Shown in pieces: positions 23,722 to 38,289 of a DNA stretch of 64,000 bases (the stretch's first letter is position 1; each line of letters opens with the position of its first letter). The position numbers and the translations under genes were made by a program. The notes beneath the pieces are model-generated. The model did no database searches, was not told where the DNA came from, and worked only from the letters and a program-made list of their open reading frames with translations. This stretch comes from Mycogone perniciosa (lineage: Eukaryota > Ascomycota > Sordariomycetes > Hypocreales > Hypocreaceae), in contig JAOALB010000005.1 of NCBI GenBank assembly GCA_025331125.1, positions 1-64,000 of the forward strand, read 5' to 3'.

Positions 23722-26700
23722 GTTTATGCCTTCCTACAATAACTGCGCCGTTACCCCTAGCCCTTAACCCTGCCAAAAGAATTAATAAAATTGCCGATAG
23801 CCTAGTCGCAATACTATAAAGAGCCCTATATCTTACAGGAAATTCACTAATCCCTAACTATAGCGAGACCTTAAGCCTAAAAGCCAATATCCCTGCAGTA
23901 AAATATATACCCTAGCCTAGCTCTTTAGCCTATATTTAATTCCTTAGCCTATATTTAACCTAAAAATATTAAAGTAAAAGTAAAAGGCATAAAAAGGGAC
24001 TTTAATTAAAAAGTAAGGCTTATTAATTATTTCCGCAATTAGCTTTATATTTATACTATTTTAAAAGCTTATAATAATAACTATAACCTAACCTTATAGC
24101 TTTAAGCACTAAAACTTAAATAGTTTTTTAATATTATTTTTAACTACTTTTAAAACTAAAAGTATAACTTAAATATAGCTTTAAAATAAAAAGAGGCTAA
24201 AAACACTTTAATTATTAAAAACCTAAAGCTTACCTAATATAAAGTCTAAAGTTAAAGTAATATAATTAATAAGCTTATTAAAGCTAAAGTAATAATATCT
24301 TTAAGTATTAAACTAATAACTTTAAAAGTAAATTTAATACTAAAAATAAAGATATAACAACCTATTAATAAAAGTATATAAACTAGCGTTTTATTATAAT
24401 ATATAATATTATAATTAATATTAAATACTTTAATACCCTTTATAAATATATTTTTTATATTAACAGTTAACTAGATAATAATACCTATAATTTAATATAA
24501 AAGGCATTTAACTATATTATAATAAAAAAAGATAACTGTATAATATAAAAATAAAGAAATAGTAAAACTTTTATTAAATTCCTAGACTTATAGTATAAAA
24601 CTTTTAACCTTTCGCGATCTATTGCCTAAAAGTTTAATACCTACTATATAATAAATAAACTATTCTAGAACTTTATTATTAAATTCTATAAACTGGCAGC
24701 CTAAGCCGGCAAAACTAATACTTAAAAGGTTAATGCCTTTTACTTTAAAGTCTTTAAAGAGATAGCCGCTACCTTTATTAATAAAAGCAATAAACCTATA
24801 AATTAAAATAATTAATTTACTTAAAGAACTTTTAGTTAAAAAGTTTATTATAACTTTAAAAAGTAAATTTATTATATTAAACTTAAAGGTAACTATAAGT
24901 TTAAAAAGCTAAACAGTAACTATACTCTTTAATAAGCCCTGCCTTAAAATAAACTTAACCCTTTAAAGTAAAAAGATATAGGTAATCCTATATAGTTAAA
25001 TACTATATCCTTTACTTTATAATATAAAAAATACTAATAACTCTATAACTTATACTATTATAATAGCGGCTAATATATAGTTAATAACTATATAGAAAAG
25101 CAGAAAGCTAATACTATAAAACTTTAAACTTTATAAAGACATAGTAGTGGCTTTTTAAAATATAAAATATATTAAAGTAATAGTATTATAGCGCTTTAAG
25201 GCAGGCTATATATTTTAAGCCAGGGAAAAGGTATATTAGTACTATAAATTCCTATTCCCTAGTTTTTATAATACTAGCACTTTTTAGCTTAAAAAAATAA
25301 CCTATTATACTATAAAAACCTATTTTTATATTATATTAATAAAACTAGCTTTATTAAAGGATTAGTTACCTTTAGTAATATACTTGCCTATAAAAATATA
25401 ACTTTTAATATAAAAAGGTAAAAAAAAGAGTAGCTTTTTAATAATATTATATTAAAAAGCGTAATAAAATATTAAAATAGCCTATAAATCTAATACCTTT
25501 ATAAATATAATAGATTATTATTAAGAATAAACTATTAATTTTAAATGCTATAAATAGTAAATTATTATATATTTATATTATATTATTCCTTATATATTTA
25601 TTAATAACTATATTAACCTTTATTAATAATAGCTGCTTAATATAAAGCTTTATAGACTAGTATTTTCTTTAAAATTCTTAAATTTTAATAATATAATTAC
25701 TTAGATTAAAGAGCTTTATTTTAGCTAATAGTAAAGCAGTAGTATAGTTTATTAATTATATAATTTTAAATATAAAAATAAAGGAATATAAAGAGCTATA
25801 TATATTTTTTATTACTAATCTTTTAAATTAAAACCCCTTTATTTTTAAAATACTATAGCTATAGTAATATAATCTTAATATTAATTAGCTTATATTAACA
25901 GTTACCTTTAATTTACAATATTATTTAATTAATTATTGCCTTTAAACCTATACTATACTAATAATCTTTAGCCTAATAACTATTCTATATAATACTAATA
26001 TCCTAGGCAAACGTTTAAAGTTAATACTTTATATTACTAGCGAGAAATAAAATTATATATTAAAAAGGATAAAAGAAAAAGTTAAAAAGAAAGTTAAATT
26101 TTAAGCCTATATTAAAAATATACTAAAAAAGATAATACTTTAATAAAGAGAAAGGGACTTATATATTAACCTTATATTAATATTAAAGTAAAGTTACTAT
26201 TATATTTATTAACTTAATAACTGTAAAGGACTAGAGATTAAAGTATAAATAATATTAAATAAGCCTTTAATATTAGTTTTAATAATACTTATAGCCAGTA
26301 ACTATTAATATCTATACTAATATAACTTAATATAACTCTTTAAGCTAAATATACTAATACCTAATAAGCCTATAGCAGTAATACTATATAAGTAACTTAA
26401 CCTAATAGATATTTAAATATCCACTGCAATATTATTTATTTAGTTTTATAAAAACCTATCTGCCTAATATATAAAACTAATTTAGGCAAATTTAGTAAAA
26501 GATATATAAAAGTAGGAATATAAAGTATATTAACTATTAACGCTTAATAAAGATACTTTTGCAAATATATTATAAAGATAAAGCAGCTTTATAGTAGTAT
26601 AAGCACTATTCCTTTAAACTTTCTATAAATTCTTTATATACTGCTATAGCAGAGAGTACCTTTAAAGGATATTAAAGTTTAATATTAATACGTTTATAAA

Positions 26701-29700
26701 AGTAAAGCTAAAATTAATAAAAAGTAATATTTAAAAAAAACTTTTTAATTAGCTATAAAATAAAATTATTAACTTCCTTTTATAATTAGTAAATAAACTT
26801 CCTTTTAAAAGATTATAAAACTATAAAATTAAGCTTTTATTAAAAAAGGAACTACTATATTAAAAAAACCGCTTAATATTATTAAATAAACTTTAAGTTA
26901 TAAGAAAATAGCTAAATAAAAACTTAGCTAAAGGATTTATTAAAGAATCTAGAGTAAGATATATTACCCCCTTACTTTTTACTGTAAAACCTAAAAAAGG
27001 CGTTTATATTTATTAAAACTATTAAAGCTTTAATAATATTACTATAAAGAATTACTATTTATTGCTGCTAATTTAAGAAATATTAAATACTTTATATAAT
27101 ATTAGATTTTATATTAAGCTAAATATAATAGCTGCCTTTAATCAACTTAGAATTATAGAGGGATATAAATAAAAAATAGCTTTTATAACCTAGTTTAAGT
27201 TATTTAAAACCTTTATTATACCTTTTAGCCTTTATAACGCCTTAGCCTTTTTTTAATACTATATTAACTATACCTTATATAATTTATTTAATAAAACTTA
27301 TATAGCCTACTTTAATAATAGTTTAATTTATTTAGCTATATAAAAAGAATATTAATAATATATATAAAAAGTTATAAATAAATTAATTAATATAGGTCTT
27401 TAAGTTAATATTAAAAATATAAATTTAAAATAATAAAAATAAAGTACTTTAATTTAATTATTATAAATAATAGTATTAAAATAGACTTTAAAAAAGTGGC
27501 TGTGATTATAAGTTAAAAGAGACCTTTAAACCTCTGTAAACTTTAATATTTTTTAAGCTTTGTGAATTTCTATTAGCAGTTTATTAAAGACTTCTTTAAT
27601 ATCCGTAAACCCTTAAATAGCCTTTTAAGAAAAGATACACTGTAAAATTAAATAAAACTCTATACTGCTGCGTCTAACTGCTTTAAAACCTAGTTTATAA
27701 CTGCTTTAATCTATACTTTTTTTAACTATAATAAAAGAATAGTCCTGGAAATAAATACTTTAAACTAGGCATTTAATAGTATTCTCTTTTAGTATAATAA
27801 AAATAGTGTTTTGCGATTAATAGTATATTTTTTATTAAAGTATTTACCTATTAAATGCAATTATAAAATTTATAATAAAGAACTATTAGCTATTATTAAA
27901 TTATTAAATAAATAGCGCTTTAAGCTTTAAAGTATAAAAAATAAATTTAAGATTATTATAGACTATAAAAACCTGGAATACTTTATAACTATTAAAGTAT
28001 TAAATTAAAAATAAGTTTATTAATTTAAATTCCTATTTTAATATAATTTCTAGATTATTTATTAGCCTAGGTTAAAAGTAGTAAAGCTTAATGCATTAAG
28101 TAAGAGATTTTAAAATATTTTAATAAAGTTAAATTAAAATAATAGCTAATTAAAAAAAAAAAAAAGAACTTTACTTTTAAAAAGCTACTTTAACCTTTAT
28201 ACCTATATTAATATTATAGGAAGTATAAATAATAAAAACCTTTTTACTATAATAACTAGTACTTTAATCCTAAATTTAAAAATATTAATTAATAGAATAA
28301 TCGATAAAGCTTATAAAATATTAAATATAGTAAATCTTATAATATAGGCGCTTTAAGACTTAGCTATTTAATAATAGCTTAAAAGTATTTAAGGTAATTT
28401 AAAGGCAGCTATATAAGACTTTTAAATCTGCAGTAATTAAATATATTACTAGGAATAACTTTTCCTTTTATTAATAAATAAAGCGAAAATATAAGTTATA
28501 TATTAAATATACTTTTTTAAGCTAAAAGGATATTTAAAATAAATAAAAATACTAAACCTCTTTAACTATATATACTAATAGCTGTAAATATTAGCTAATA
28601 TTAATACTTTTATTAAAGGTTATAACCTATACTTTTAAATATAGTTAAGCAGGTCTGCTCTTTTAAAATTCCTAAAACTATTATTAATACTATTTTAAGC
28701 CTAAAGTAATATTTTAATAGACTATATTATACTACTGCCTAATTATAACTAGTAAAGCTTAGTTTATAAAAATATCCTTATAGTAATATACCGCTTAATA
28801 AAGATATACTATTTTATTGCTATTTATATATTTAATACTAAAAAACTTACTAATACCTTTATTTTATGCGTTTATACTTTATATAAAGCCTTAGAAATAA
28901 TTATATTAAATTAAGGTATTTAGTTTATATTTAAGTTTTAAAAATAGTTATTTTAATAATTTAAAATCTACTTTAAATATTTTTTAGCCTATTATTTAAA
29001 GATTAATAGCTAGATTAAATAGTTAAATATAAAAGTAAAGCAGTATTTTAAGCAGTTTATAAATTTTTACTAGAATAATTAAGTAAATTGGTTACTATTA
29101 GCAGAGTTTGCCTAGAATAATTAAATATTTAAAATAATAGGAATTTTACTATTTTTTGCAAATTACAGCTTTTACCTATACCTAAAAGTTAAGCCTTTAA
29201 ACCCTTGCCCGCTAAATTTATCTATTACTTAAAAGAGGAGTTTCTATAAAGTAAACACTATAGCTAAGCATTTCTAATAAATCTTAAACCAACTAAAAGC
29301 CTTTATAGTATAATTAATTGCTTAATATAAGGCTGCAGTTAATATATTAAAAGAGGACTTATATTAATTTACAGTTAATAAAAATGTATAATTAAAAATT
29401 AAATGCTTTAAAATAAACTGCTTAATAAAGAAAGGAGATAATAAATAGGTAGGCCTATATAAAATCTTTGATATATACCTTTAAGCCTATTAACTTAAAC
29501 TCTTTAACTGTATCTGTATTTTCTTTATATTCTATAACTTTCTTTTTAAATTACTAGTAGTTAATAAAGCAGGCTCATAGATATATTTACTGGGATAAAA
29601 TACTATTAATAAGCGAGAAAATAAAAATATATAGGGATAAATCCTTAAAAGAGATAATAAAATAAATAAAGTAATAAAAAAGTAGGAATTTAATAATATC

Positions 29701-29996
29701 TTTAACTGCTATAATAAAGATAGCCTATACTATTATATAGCCTGGAAATACTATATACTAAGCTAGTAACCTGTAAAAGACTTTAAAGGATAAAACGCTG
29801 CCCTTTTAAAATACTATATAAAAAACCCTAATAAGCTTAGCCTGCCTGCTTAGGTTAAAAAGAGGAAGATAACTAACTAGCTAAACCCGCGATATAGCAG
29901 CCGCTTATAATGGAATTAATATAATAAAAGGATTAGAATATATAGAGTCTTAAAATAGCTATTTAAAGGTAAATAAAGTTTAAAAGGGGGGGGTAC

Positions 29997-30158
29997 TGTT
30001 ATAGCACTAAACCTGCCCTCTAATAACTTATTAGCATTATATATATCCTTATATAATAGCTTAGTCCTAGACCTTTAAACTATATTCTTATAGCTTCTTG
30101 CCTTATTTAAGGCACAATGACGATATTAGCTTAACCTGCTGTTCCGTGTACTATAATA
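29997..30158 (+). repeat. 3' LTR of Gypsy-1
   Basis: 162 bases from TGTTATAGCAC to TATAATA, immediately after the G8 tract and ACT-type spacer; followed by the target duplication CTTTT. Confidence 0.85.
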
Positions 30159-30202
30159 CTTTTAGTTTTAAATATTATATAATATAAAATTAGATTATTT
30201 TA

Positions 30203-30476
30203 TGTTGCAGAGCGCAGTATAGCTATATGAAGTATAGAGAGAAATAGGAATAAAGCTTAATTCGAGTAATAAATATACTATAATAGCTTTACTATATATA
30301 TATATAGCTAATATAAAGGAAAATATAGAATATATGCGTTATAAGCGCCTATATAGTTTAATATATCGCTTATATAATATATATATTAGCTAGTATCTGC
30401 TATATAAGCAAATAAAAGCTCTTTAGCGCTAATAAGTATTAATAAATAATAAGTCTTTAGTTTATTTAATTTAATA
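30203..30476 (-). repeat. 3' LTR of Copia-C
   Basis: 274 bases, begins TGTTGCAGAGCGCAG and ends TTTAATA. The pyrimidine side of the polypurine tract (ACCC) follows. Confidence 0.85.
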
Positions 30477-33400
30477 TACCCTTTAATTAATAAAGTTATT
30501 CCTAATACTTTATTAACTGCTATTTTAGTTTATTTATAGTATTATAACTATTTAGCTATACTTTTAAAGCCTTTTGTATTTAATTAAAAGCTCCTTTATT
30601 ATAAATATATATTAATATTTTATTATTAAAGGTAACAGGGATATAAATACTATTGCTATTATTAATTTATAATAATAGAAAGTTAAATAATAAAGCTCTT
30701 TAAGCAGGTAAATTAACTTTAAACAGTTAAATTAAATATATTAACTGTCTTTTAGCCTTATTCTTTACTCTTTTTCTTTAATAATAGTAGTATTAATAGT
30801 ATTAATATAGCCTTAGTAAATATTATACTTTTTATATATTCCTTTTATAATATACTTTTATTAGTTAATAATAAAATTATAAAATAAAAATATTTTTTTA
30901 ATTAAATATAATTGCAGTTACCCTTTAAAGGTGGCTTATTATAGTGTTAATTATCGTTAGGCGGCTATACCTACTACTACTTTTATACTAGCTGCTGCTT
31001 TTATACTAGCTCCTGCTTTAGCTAGTTTAGTTTCTATTACTGCACTGGCTAGTTTAATTACTTAGCCTCTCTTTTATTTAAAGTTAAGGTTTACTAAAAA
31101 TTGCGAGGAAGCCTTTATTAAGCTATACGCTGCAGTATCTTTATTAGCTCTTTTTCCTGCTTTTATAGCTTTTATTACTACTTTTACTCCTACTCTTAGC
31201 CTTTACCTTTATTATTACTGCTGCTGCTTTAATTACTATTCCCGCTATAGCTGCTTTTATAGTAATCCCTGCTTTTACCTCTATTCCTACTACTGCCTTT
31301 ACTGCTATACTATTATCCCCTCTTTATAAAGGTTATATAAAGTTAATAATTACTAGTAAAAGAAATTTCTTTTAATATATTTTTATTGCCTGCTTTTAAT
31401 AGTTTACTATTTATTTTAATAGTAATTATTAATATACTTTTTAATATATTTTTTCTTTACTTTTACTATATTACTTTAATTAATTATATACTTTAAAGTT
31501 ATTTAATACTTGCATTAATTATATATTAACTCTTTTAAGCTATAAATAAAAATAATGATTAAGTAAGTATATTATTCTTTTTTTATATATTTATAAACTA
31601 ATGCAATTAAATAATAATTTAATATAAAAAGGCATTATACTTTTAATTTAATTTATTAAAGGAAAAGGATTTAATTTATATTAAAGAGGCGGCTACTTTA
31701 AATAGCTATAATAATAATGCCTTTTACGCGCAGGCGTATAAAAGGTAAAAAGCTTTAAGTAATTTATTATTATAGTAGTAAAGTGCGCTTTTTATAATAA
31801 ACAGCTTTTAAGCTAAACTTAAACAGTTTCCTATACTTTTATATATTTTATTCTAGTAATTATATATCTATTAAATTTAATAAAGCTTTAAAATACTTAA
31901 AGCGCTATTAAAAAAAGGCTTTAATAAGCCTATTAATAGGTATAAAGTTAATAAAGAAATACAAAATTAAAAGTAATCTTTTTTAATATTTTTATTAAAG
32001 CTATATATTTTATATATTAATATAATATAAATAAATATTAATTCGCGTACTTTTTTTAATTATAAAATATATAGTTAATTAATTATTATTATTAATATTT
32101 TAATTAATATTAAAGTTAAAATCTATTTTTTAAAAAAGGCAATATAAACCTATTACCTTTTTTATTATTTAAGTAAAAGTAAATAACTTTACTTTAATTA
32201 TAAATATACTAATAATACTTTAATATATAATATTTTATAGGATAAAGCTTAAAAAGAGTATAATAAAATAACTTTACAATAATCTTCAAGTATTTATATT
32301 ATTAGTAAAAGAAATATTATTTAAAGCAGTTAAAACCTATATTTTACTTTACCTTTTATACTAAAAAGTTCAAAAGTATTATATGTATAAATAATAGATT
32401 AGCTAGTTAACTGCTTTAAAGTGCTTTTTATTAAAGTTAATTAAAAACTGCAATAAAGTTAAAGTACTATATACTATATCTAGCTTTATTATAATAGCTA
32501 TATAAAATATAAATTTTACCTTTTTTTAATATATTTTAATAGTTACTTTTATAGCTTATATTATAGCTTTTTTAAGCTCTATAACTAATATTTAAACTAT
32601 AGGAAACTATATTTTATTATTAAATTTAAGTTATTTTATAACTTTCTTAAAATAGGTTTTATAGGAAAAGTATATCCTATATTCTTTACAGTTTTAAGTA
32701 ATTTTAATACTTAAAAACTACTGTATATCCTTTTTACTATAAAGCTTATATTTTACTTTAAAAGTATTTAATAGCTTAGTATAAAAAGCTTTATTATTAT
32801 AATAATATATAATTAAAATATTATTTATATAAAACATAATAAAAATCTTTTAAGTTTAGTTATAGTAAAGGCAAAGCTCTTTAAAGCTTAAGATTAACCT
32901 TTATTTCTTTAAAGTTACAGATAATTTATTAAACTATAGTTTTAGCGAATCCTTTAGTTTATATAAGGCTTTAGCGAGCTTTAAATCAATATTTAATAGC
33001 TTAAAACCTTTAAGAAGCTTATATATAATTGGTTTTGAATTTTTATCTTTTAAACTATTAAGAAAAGCATTTTTAATATTATACTGCTTTAATTTAAAGT
33101 TAAATTTTACTATTAAAGCAATAAATATATAAAGAAAATATACTACTAGTATAGCTATATATATACTCTCTATTATAAAGTATTTCTATAAATCCCTTTA
33201 AATTATAAGTTAAGCTTTATAGTATTCTAGATTTCTATTGTAGTTAAACTTATATATAAAAACCTAACATATAAATAATAGCTTTGCTTTCGCCTTTAAG
33301 TATAGTATCTTTTACTAGGTTCTTTTTATATATAGAGAGTTAATTTTATTATACGCAGTTTATTTAAACCTAGGTTTAAGTAAATATTTTATAAACTCTT

Positions 33401-36400
33401 TTTAATCTTTTAGCAGTTTCGCTAAATCTTTTTAGTAAATAGTTTATTTATTAAAAGTAATACTTTTTTAAAGGGAAGCTTTTTAATTTATTACTATATT
33501 AAAAATAATAAATATTATTACTATACTCTTTAATTTATTATTTATTAGCGTTTATTAATTAAATAGTAATTAAGATAATATTAAATTAAAAAGTCTTATA
33601 ATTATTAAATATATACTAGGCTTATTATCCTTTAAAGTAGTATTTAAAGTATGCGTTTTAATTTTATATACTAAGAAATATTTATTAACCTTTTTTACAG
33701 GTTATTTCCTTTAAAGTTTTATACTTTTATAAATATTAACTACTACTTTACCGCTTAAAGAATTATTAGCTGGCTTTTCCTTTAAAATCTACTCTTTTAA
33801 TATAAAAGTAGGCAAGTCTTTTATATATTAATTTACCTTTAACTATAATAGTTTATCCTCTTTTATTAAATAATATACTTTTAATATATAAGGCTATTTT
33901 TCTATTAGCTCTTTTTCTTTAAAGAGGGGTAAATTACTTTTAAAAATATTACTTAAAGTTTTTATTAACGTATTAGTTTTATTTATAAAGATTAACTATT
34001 TTAAAGTAGCCTTTAATATTTAAAGACTAAAAGGTCCTTTTAAGTATACTAGTAGTTTACTTAAACTATTTATTAAATTAATTTTAATACTTTATACAAT
34101 TTTAACCTTTAAAGGTATACTTTCTTCTTTTATATTACCTATAAAGGTATTCTTTACTGCAGGAATATATATTAAAAAAAGTTTAAATTCTAGTTTATTT
34201 CTTTTAACTTTATGAAATAGCTTATTTAACTTAACTATAAATAGTTTATTTATACTTTCTTTTTACTATTAAAAAAGCTAGTTTTATTAAACTATATATT
34301 CTTTATAATAATTACTTTTACTAAATAAAGTAACTAAATATAATATATATTATTTACAGTATATTTAATAAAATATTTAATTAAGCCTTTAAACTTTATT
34401 TTAAATTCTCTTTTATTTTAGCTAGCTTTATAGTCTCTATTAAATATATAGGCGCAGCAGCTATATATATAAAGTCTACTTTAATTTAACTATAGGTCCG
34501 TAAATAGCTCTTTTATCAAAAAAGGCATAAATTCGCAAAACTATTACTTTAATTCTTTAATAAATAATATTAAATTAAAGCTATATATAGGATTTATATT
34601 AATAATATATACTGCAGCTTTTATACCTTTAAGCTATAAATTAGTTAAAAGGCTTATAGCTTTAAATATTTTTATTAATTTATTTATAACTTTTTAACCC
34701 GCGCACTTTAAAGCGCTCTTTAGCTTATATATATAAAAAGGGGTAAGCTTTAAGATAATTCCTTTTACGTTTACCTAGATCTAAAAGTATATTAAGCCTT
34801 TAACTGCAATTACAGCTTTTTTATTATCCTGCCTAAAAAAATATTAAAATATTATATTGCGTTTTTACTATACTTATAAAGTTAAAGAAAATATTAAAAA
34901 TAGTATTTTATTTCTTATTTAATAAAGGGCATATATATAATTATAAAGTATATTCTTTTTTAAGTATTAAAAGCCAGTTATCTTTATTATAACTATAAAG
35001 ATAGTTTTAAAGATCCCAGTATACTTTAAAGAATAGTTTTAATACTTATCTTTTAAATATTTTATAAAAGATAACCTGTTTTATATATATAAAAGTATAG
35101 GCTTTATACTTTATTTGCATAGTTCCTTTAATATATATATTCCTTGCATTTCTTACTAGTACTTTAAGCGATTTTAGGCTTAGATATCTTAATTATAAGT
35201 ACTAGAGCTACTTTAACTTATTGCATAGTGTTAATAGGTTATATATCAGTCTTCTCTTTTTTTTTAATATTATATAAATACAGTAATTTATACTAGGAAA
35301 AAGGAATAAAGCAGTTATACTGCTTAAAATAGTATATTTAAAGATAAGGGTAATATAAAGCATTAAAGGTTTATATTAAAGAAGTAAAAGATTATACTTA
35401 TACTTTACCTTCTCTATAACAGTATTTAAATTCGCTATATTAATATAAAGTGTATTATTATATATTATAAACTATATTCCTACTTTTTAAAGCTTTAACG
35501 AAAATATAATATTAATATAAAGTCCTTTAACTATAGCTATATTTATAAACTTTATTAAATGCACTGCCTTTTAATATAGATTATAAAAAGTATCTTTTAA
35601 TAAACAATATCCTTTTTTAGCTATAAGATATTTAACTCTTTTTACTTTAATATAGTTATTTTCTATACTTAAAATAAAAAAACTTAAAATAAAGTAATTC
35701 CTGCTATTTACTAAATAAATAGCATTATAAATATTAAAAAAAGTGCTTTAAAAGAGGCAGTAAAGTATATCCTATATATTAATATATATTAATATATTTA
35801 TTATATATACTGTAAAGCTTATATCTTTTTTATTAATCAAGTTTAAGGAGATTAAAGTAGCTATAATAATTAAAGCTATACCTTTTTAAGCTAAGGCTAT
35901 AAAGTTAATACCCTTTTTACTAAGCTTATTATAAAGTATATACTATTTATCTTTTTAAAGGCAAAGATAAATTTCTATAGTTTATTATAGGTTAAAAATA
36001 TATCTCCCTTTTTTATTAAGTTTTCTTTTAAGCGCAGTAAATAGTATATTATAGTCCTTTAAAGGCTAATTATACCTTTTTTATTTATATAAGTATTTTT
36101 TCCTAGCAAAAGCTTTTAAATATATAATATTATTTACTATAGCTTTATTTAAGCAGTTATTAAATATTATATAAAGTCTATAAATATAATTCTCTGTATT
36201 TTATATACTATTTAAACAAAGTTAACTAAATTAATTAAAAGAAAAGGTTTTAGTGGTTTTACTGCTTTTAATTTAGCTATCTATATAGTATAAGTAATAT
36301 AAAGTAAAGTTTAAAGTATAGTATACTTTAATAGCTTTTAAAAAAGCCTTTTAAGCAGCTATTCCTATAACCTTAAAAAGCTTATACTTTACTGCATTTA

Positions 36401-37131
36401 TATAAATATATACTTAATTTATATACTATACTTTTAGATTTAATTTCTTATACTTTATATTATATAGGATATATTTATATAAAATCTATACTTTCTTGTA
36501 TATTATATCTTTATAAAGAGTTAATTATTTTTTAAGCTTCTTTATAATCTAATAAATAATAAACTTAATATTTAAGTTTTTATTATTTTTATTAACTATT
36601 TTAATAATAGTAAAGGCTAAAGCTATAGCTTAGATTACAGCTTTAAAGTTTATAAAGATTAAAGTATAAATGCCAGTATTAACTGTCTTTTATATCTATT
36701 TAAAGATTACTGCTTTAGCCTTTTTCTTTTTAATATATAAAGTAATAGTATATTAGTATTTATAAAGCAGACTATTATAATAAATAAAGATATCTATTAA
36801 AGTAGCTTTTTTTTAAATACTTTTAAAGCAGTTTCTTTTACTTTAATTAAAGTAAATAGCTTTAAAGCAGGGAAATAATTATTATTTTAATTAAGGAAAT
36901 TAAAATTAAGTTTATTCTAAATCTTCGCGATAGTTATATAGTTATTGAAAACATTAATCTATTTAATCTACTAAACTATTAAATCCAGCTTTATAAAGGT
37001 AATATTTTTTATATTATCTATTATAAAAGGTAGCTTTAAAAGCTTAAAGGTAAAGGGAAAAAGTAAAGGTAAAGATATAATATTAAAGGAAGTTTCTAGT
37101 AACTCTAGTAATTACTATTTAGGCTTATAAC

Positions 37132-37407
37132 TATTGCGGAGCGCAGTATAGCTATATAAAGTATAGAGAGAAATAGGAATAAAGCTTAATTCTAGTAATA
37201 AATATACTGTAATAGCCTCGCTATATATATATATATAGCTAATATAAAGGAAAATATAAAATATATACATTATAAGCGCCTATATAGTCTGATATATCGC
37301 TTACGCGATATATATATTAGCTGGTATCTGTTATATAAGCAGATAAAAGCTCCTTAGCGCTAATAAACGCTAATAAGTAATAGGTCCTTAGCTTACCTAA
37401 CCTAATA
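37132..37407 (-). repeat. 5' LTR of Copia-C
   Basis: 276 bases, begins TATTGCGGAGCGCAG and ends CCTAACCTAATA; followed by the target duplication TTTTA. Confidence 0.85.
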
Positions 37408-37412
37408 TTTTA

Positions 37413-38117
37413 TATATAATAAAGAATTCTTTACTATTATCTTTATAATTAAAAAATACTATTATTATTTATTAAAAAGAGTATATAAAGTTAAAGTATA
37501 TATTAATTATATAAATATTATATACTTTATAATAGTTTAATAGCTTTTTAAAAAATATATTTATTATATAAAATACCTTTTAAAATTTTAATTTATTTTA
37601 ATTTATTATAAAGGATTTAAAAGTAATTAAATAAATATATTTAATAAATAAATTAATTATAATTAAAAAAAGATTAAATATATTAAATAAATTCTAAAGT
37701 AAACCTTTTATATATATTACCAATAAATAGCGCTTTAAGCTATATATAAAATATTTAATAATAATACTATACTGTAATAGATTTAAAAGTATTATATTAT
37801 TTAAAATAATAATAAATTCCAAGAAAATATAAGGTTTAATAATAAAGGACTTTAGTAATAAAGTAAAAAGATTTGAATTTTAAATAGAGTTTAAAATAAT
37901 ATAATTATAAAAGTTTATCAATATTTAATATATAAATATAATAGTATTTATAAAACTTATAAATAAATTTAAAAATATTTTAAATTTTAATAGCTTAAAG
38001 AAATAGTATAAAGTATTATCTTTTACTATACAATTCATAAAATAATTAAACCTTTAGAATATAAAGAATATAATAAGCCTTAATCTTTATTAATATTAAA
38101 CTAAGTATAAAAATTAA
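37413..38117 (+). mobile_element. left half of Gypsy-3 remnant (assignment uncertain)
   Basis: 705 bases between Copia-C and Gypsy-2. Removing Gypsy-2 (target duplication ATTAA) joins it to 44501, the chromodomain-type Gypsy remnant. No domain is readable with confidence. It may be gag of Gypsy-3 or an internal part of LINE-A. Confidence 0.4.
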
Positions 38118-38289
38118 TGTTATAGCACCGATAATAATATAATGTTAATGCCCTGTTATATAAGCCCTTGTTATATAACCAGGCCTTAACGCGTTCCTAG
38201 CTATAGCTTTCTATAAAGCCTTAAGGCTTTCTCGTTCTCTATAGCACAATAATAATATTTGCCTTAACCTACCTTTCTATACTATAATA
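38118..38289 (+). repeat. 5' LTR of Gypsy-2
   Basis: 172 bases from TGTTATAGCACCG to CTATAATA; strongly RIP-mutated compared with the 3' LTR. Confidence 0.85.

Larger units (their letters stand above)
23560..30158 (+). mobile_element. Gypsy-1: full-length Ty3/Gypsy element
   Basis: Two 162-base LTRs (23560-23721 and 29997-30158), a run of eight G at 29986-29993 as polypurine tract, and flanks CTTCT (23555-23559) and CTTTT (30159-30163), which are the same target duplication after one C-to-T change. On the plus strand the RT is recognisable from IIAAFNQLRI at about 27126-27155 and the relic of the catalytic box (YFNNSLIY) at about 27310-27335. RNase H shows CNYKIYNKELLAIIK at about 27856-27900, and integrase covers about 28400-29200. 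Gag lies upstream (about 23900-26000). The frames are interrupted by many TAA/TAG codons, so the element is dead. Confidence 0.85.
30203..37407 (-). mobile_element. Copia-C: full-length Ty1/Copia element
   Basis: 7205 bp on the minus strand, flanked by a perfect 5-bp duplication TTTTA (30198-30202 and 37408-37412). The 5' LTR is 37132-37407 and the 3' LTR 30203-30476. In element order: gag about 36850-36200, protease/integrase about 35700-34700, RT/RNase H about 34200-31900, then the Ala-rich accessory region about 31900-30900 and the 3' LTR. It is colinear with Copia-B but has a single RT unit, so it is the unduplicated form of the family. RIP-type stops break every domain. Confidence 0.88.
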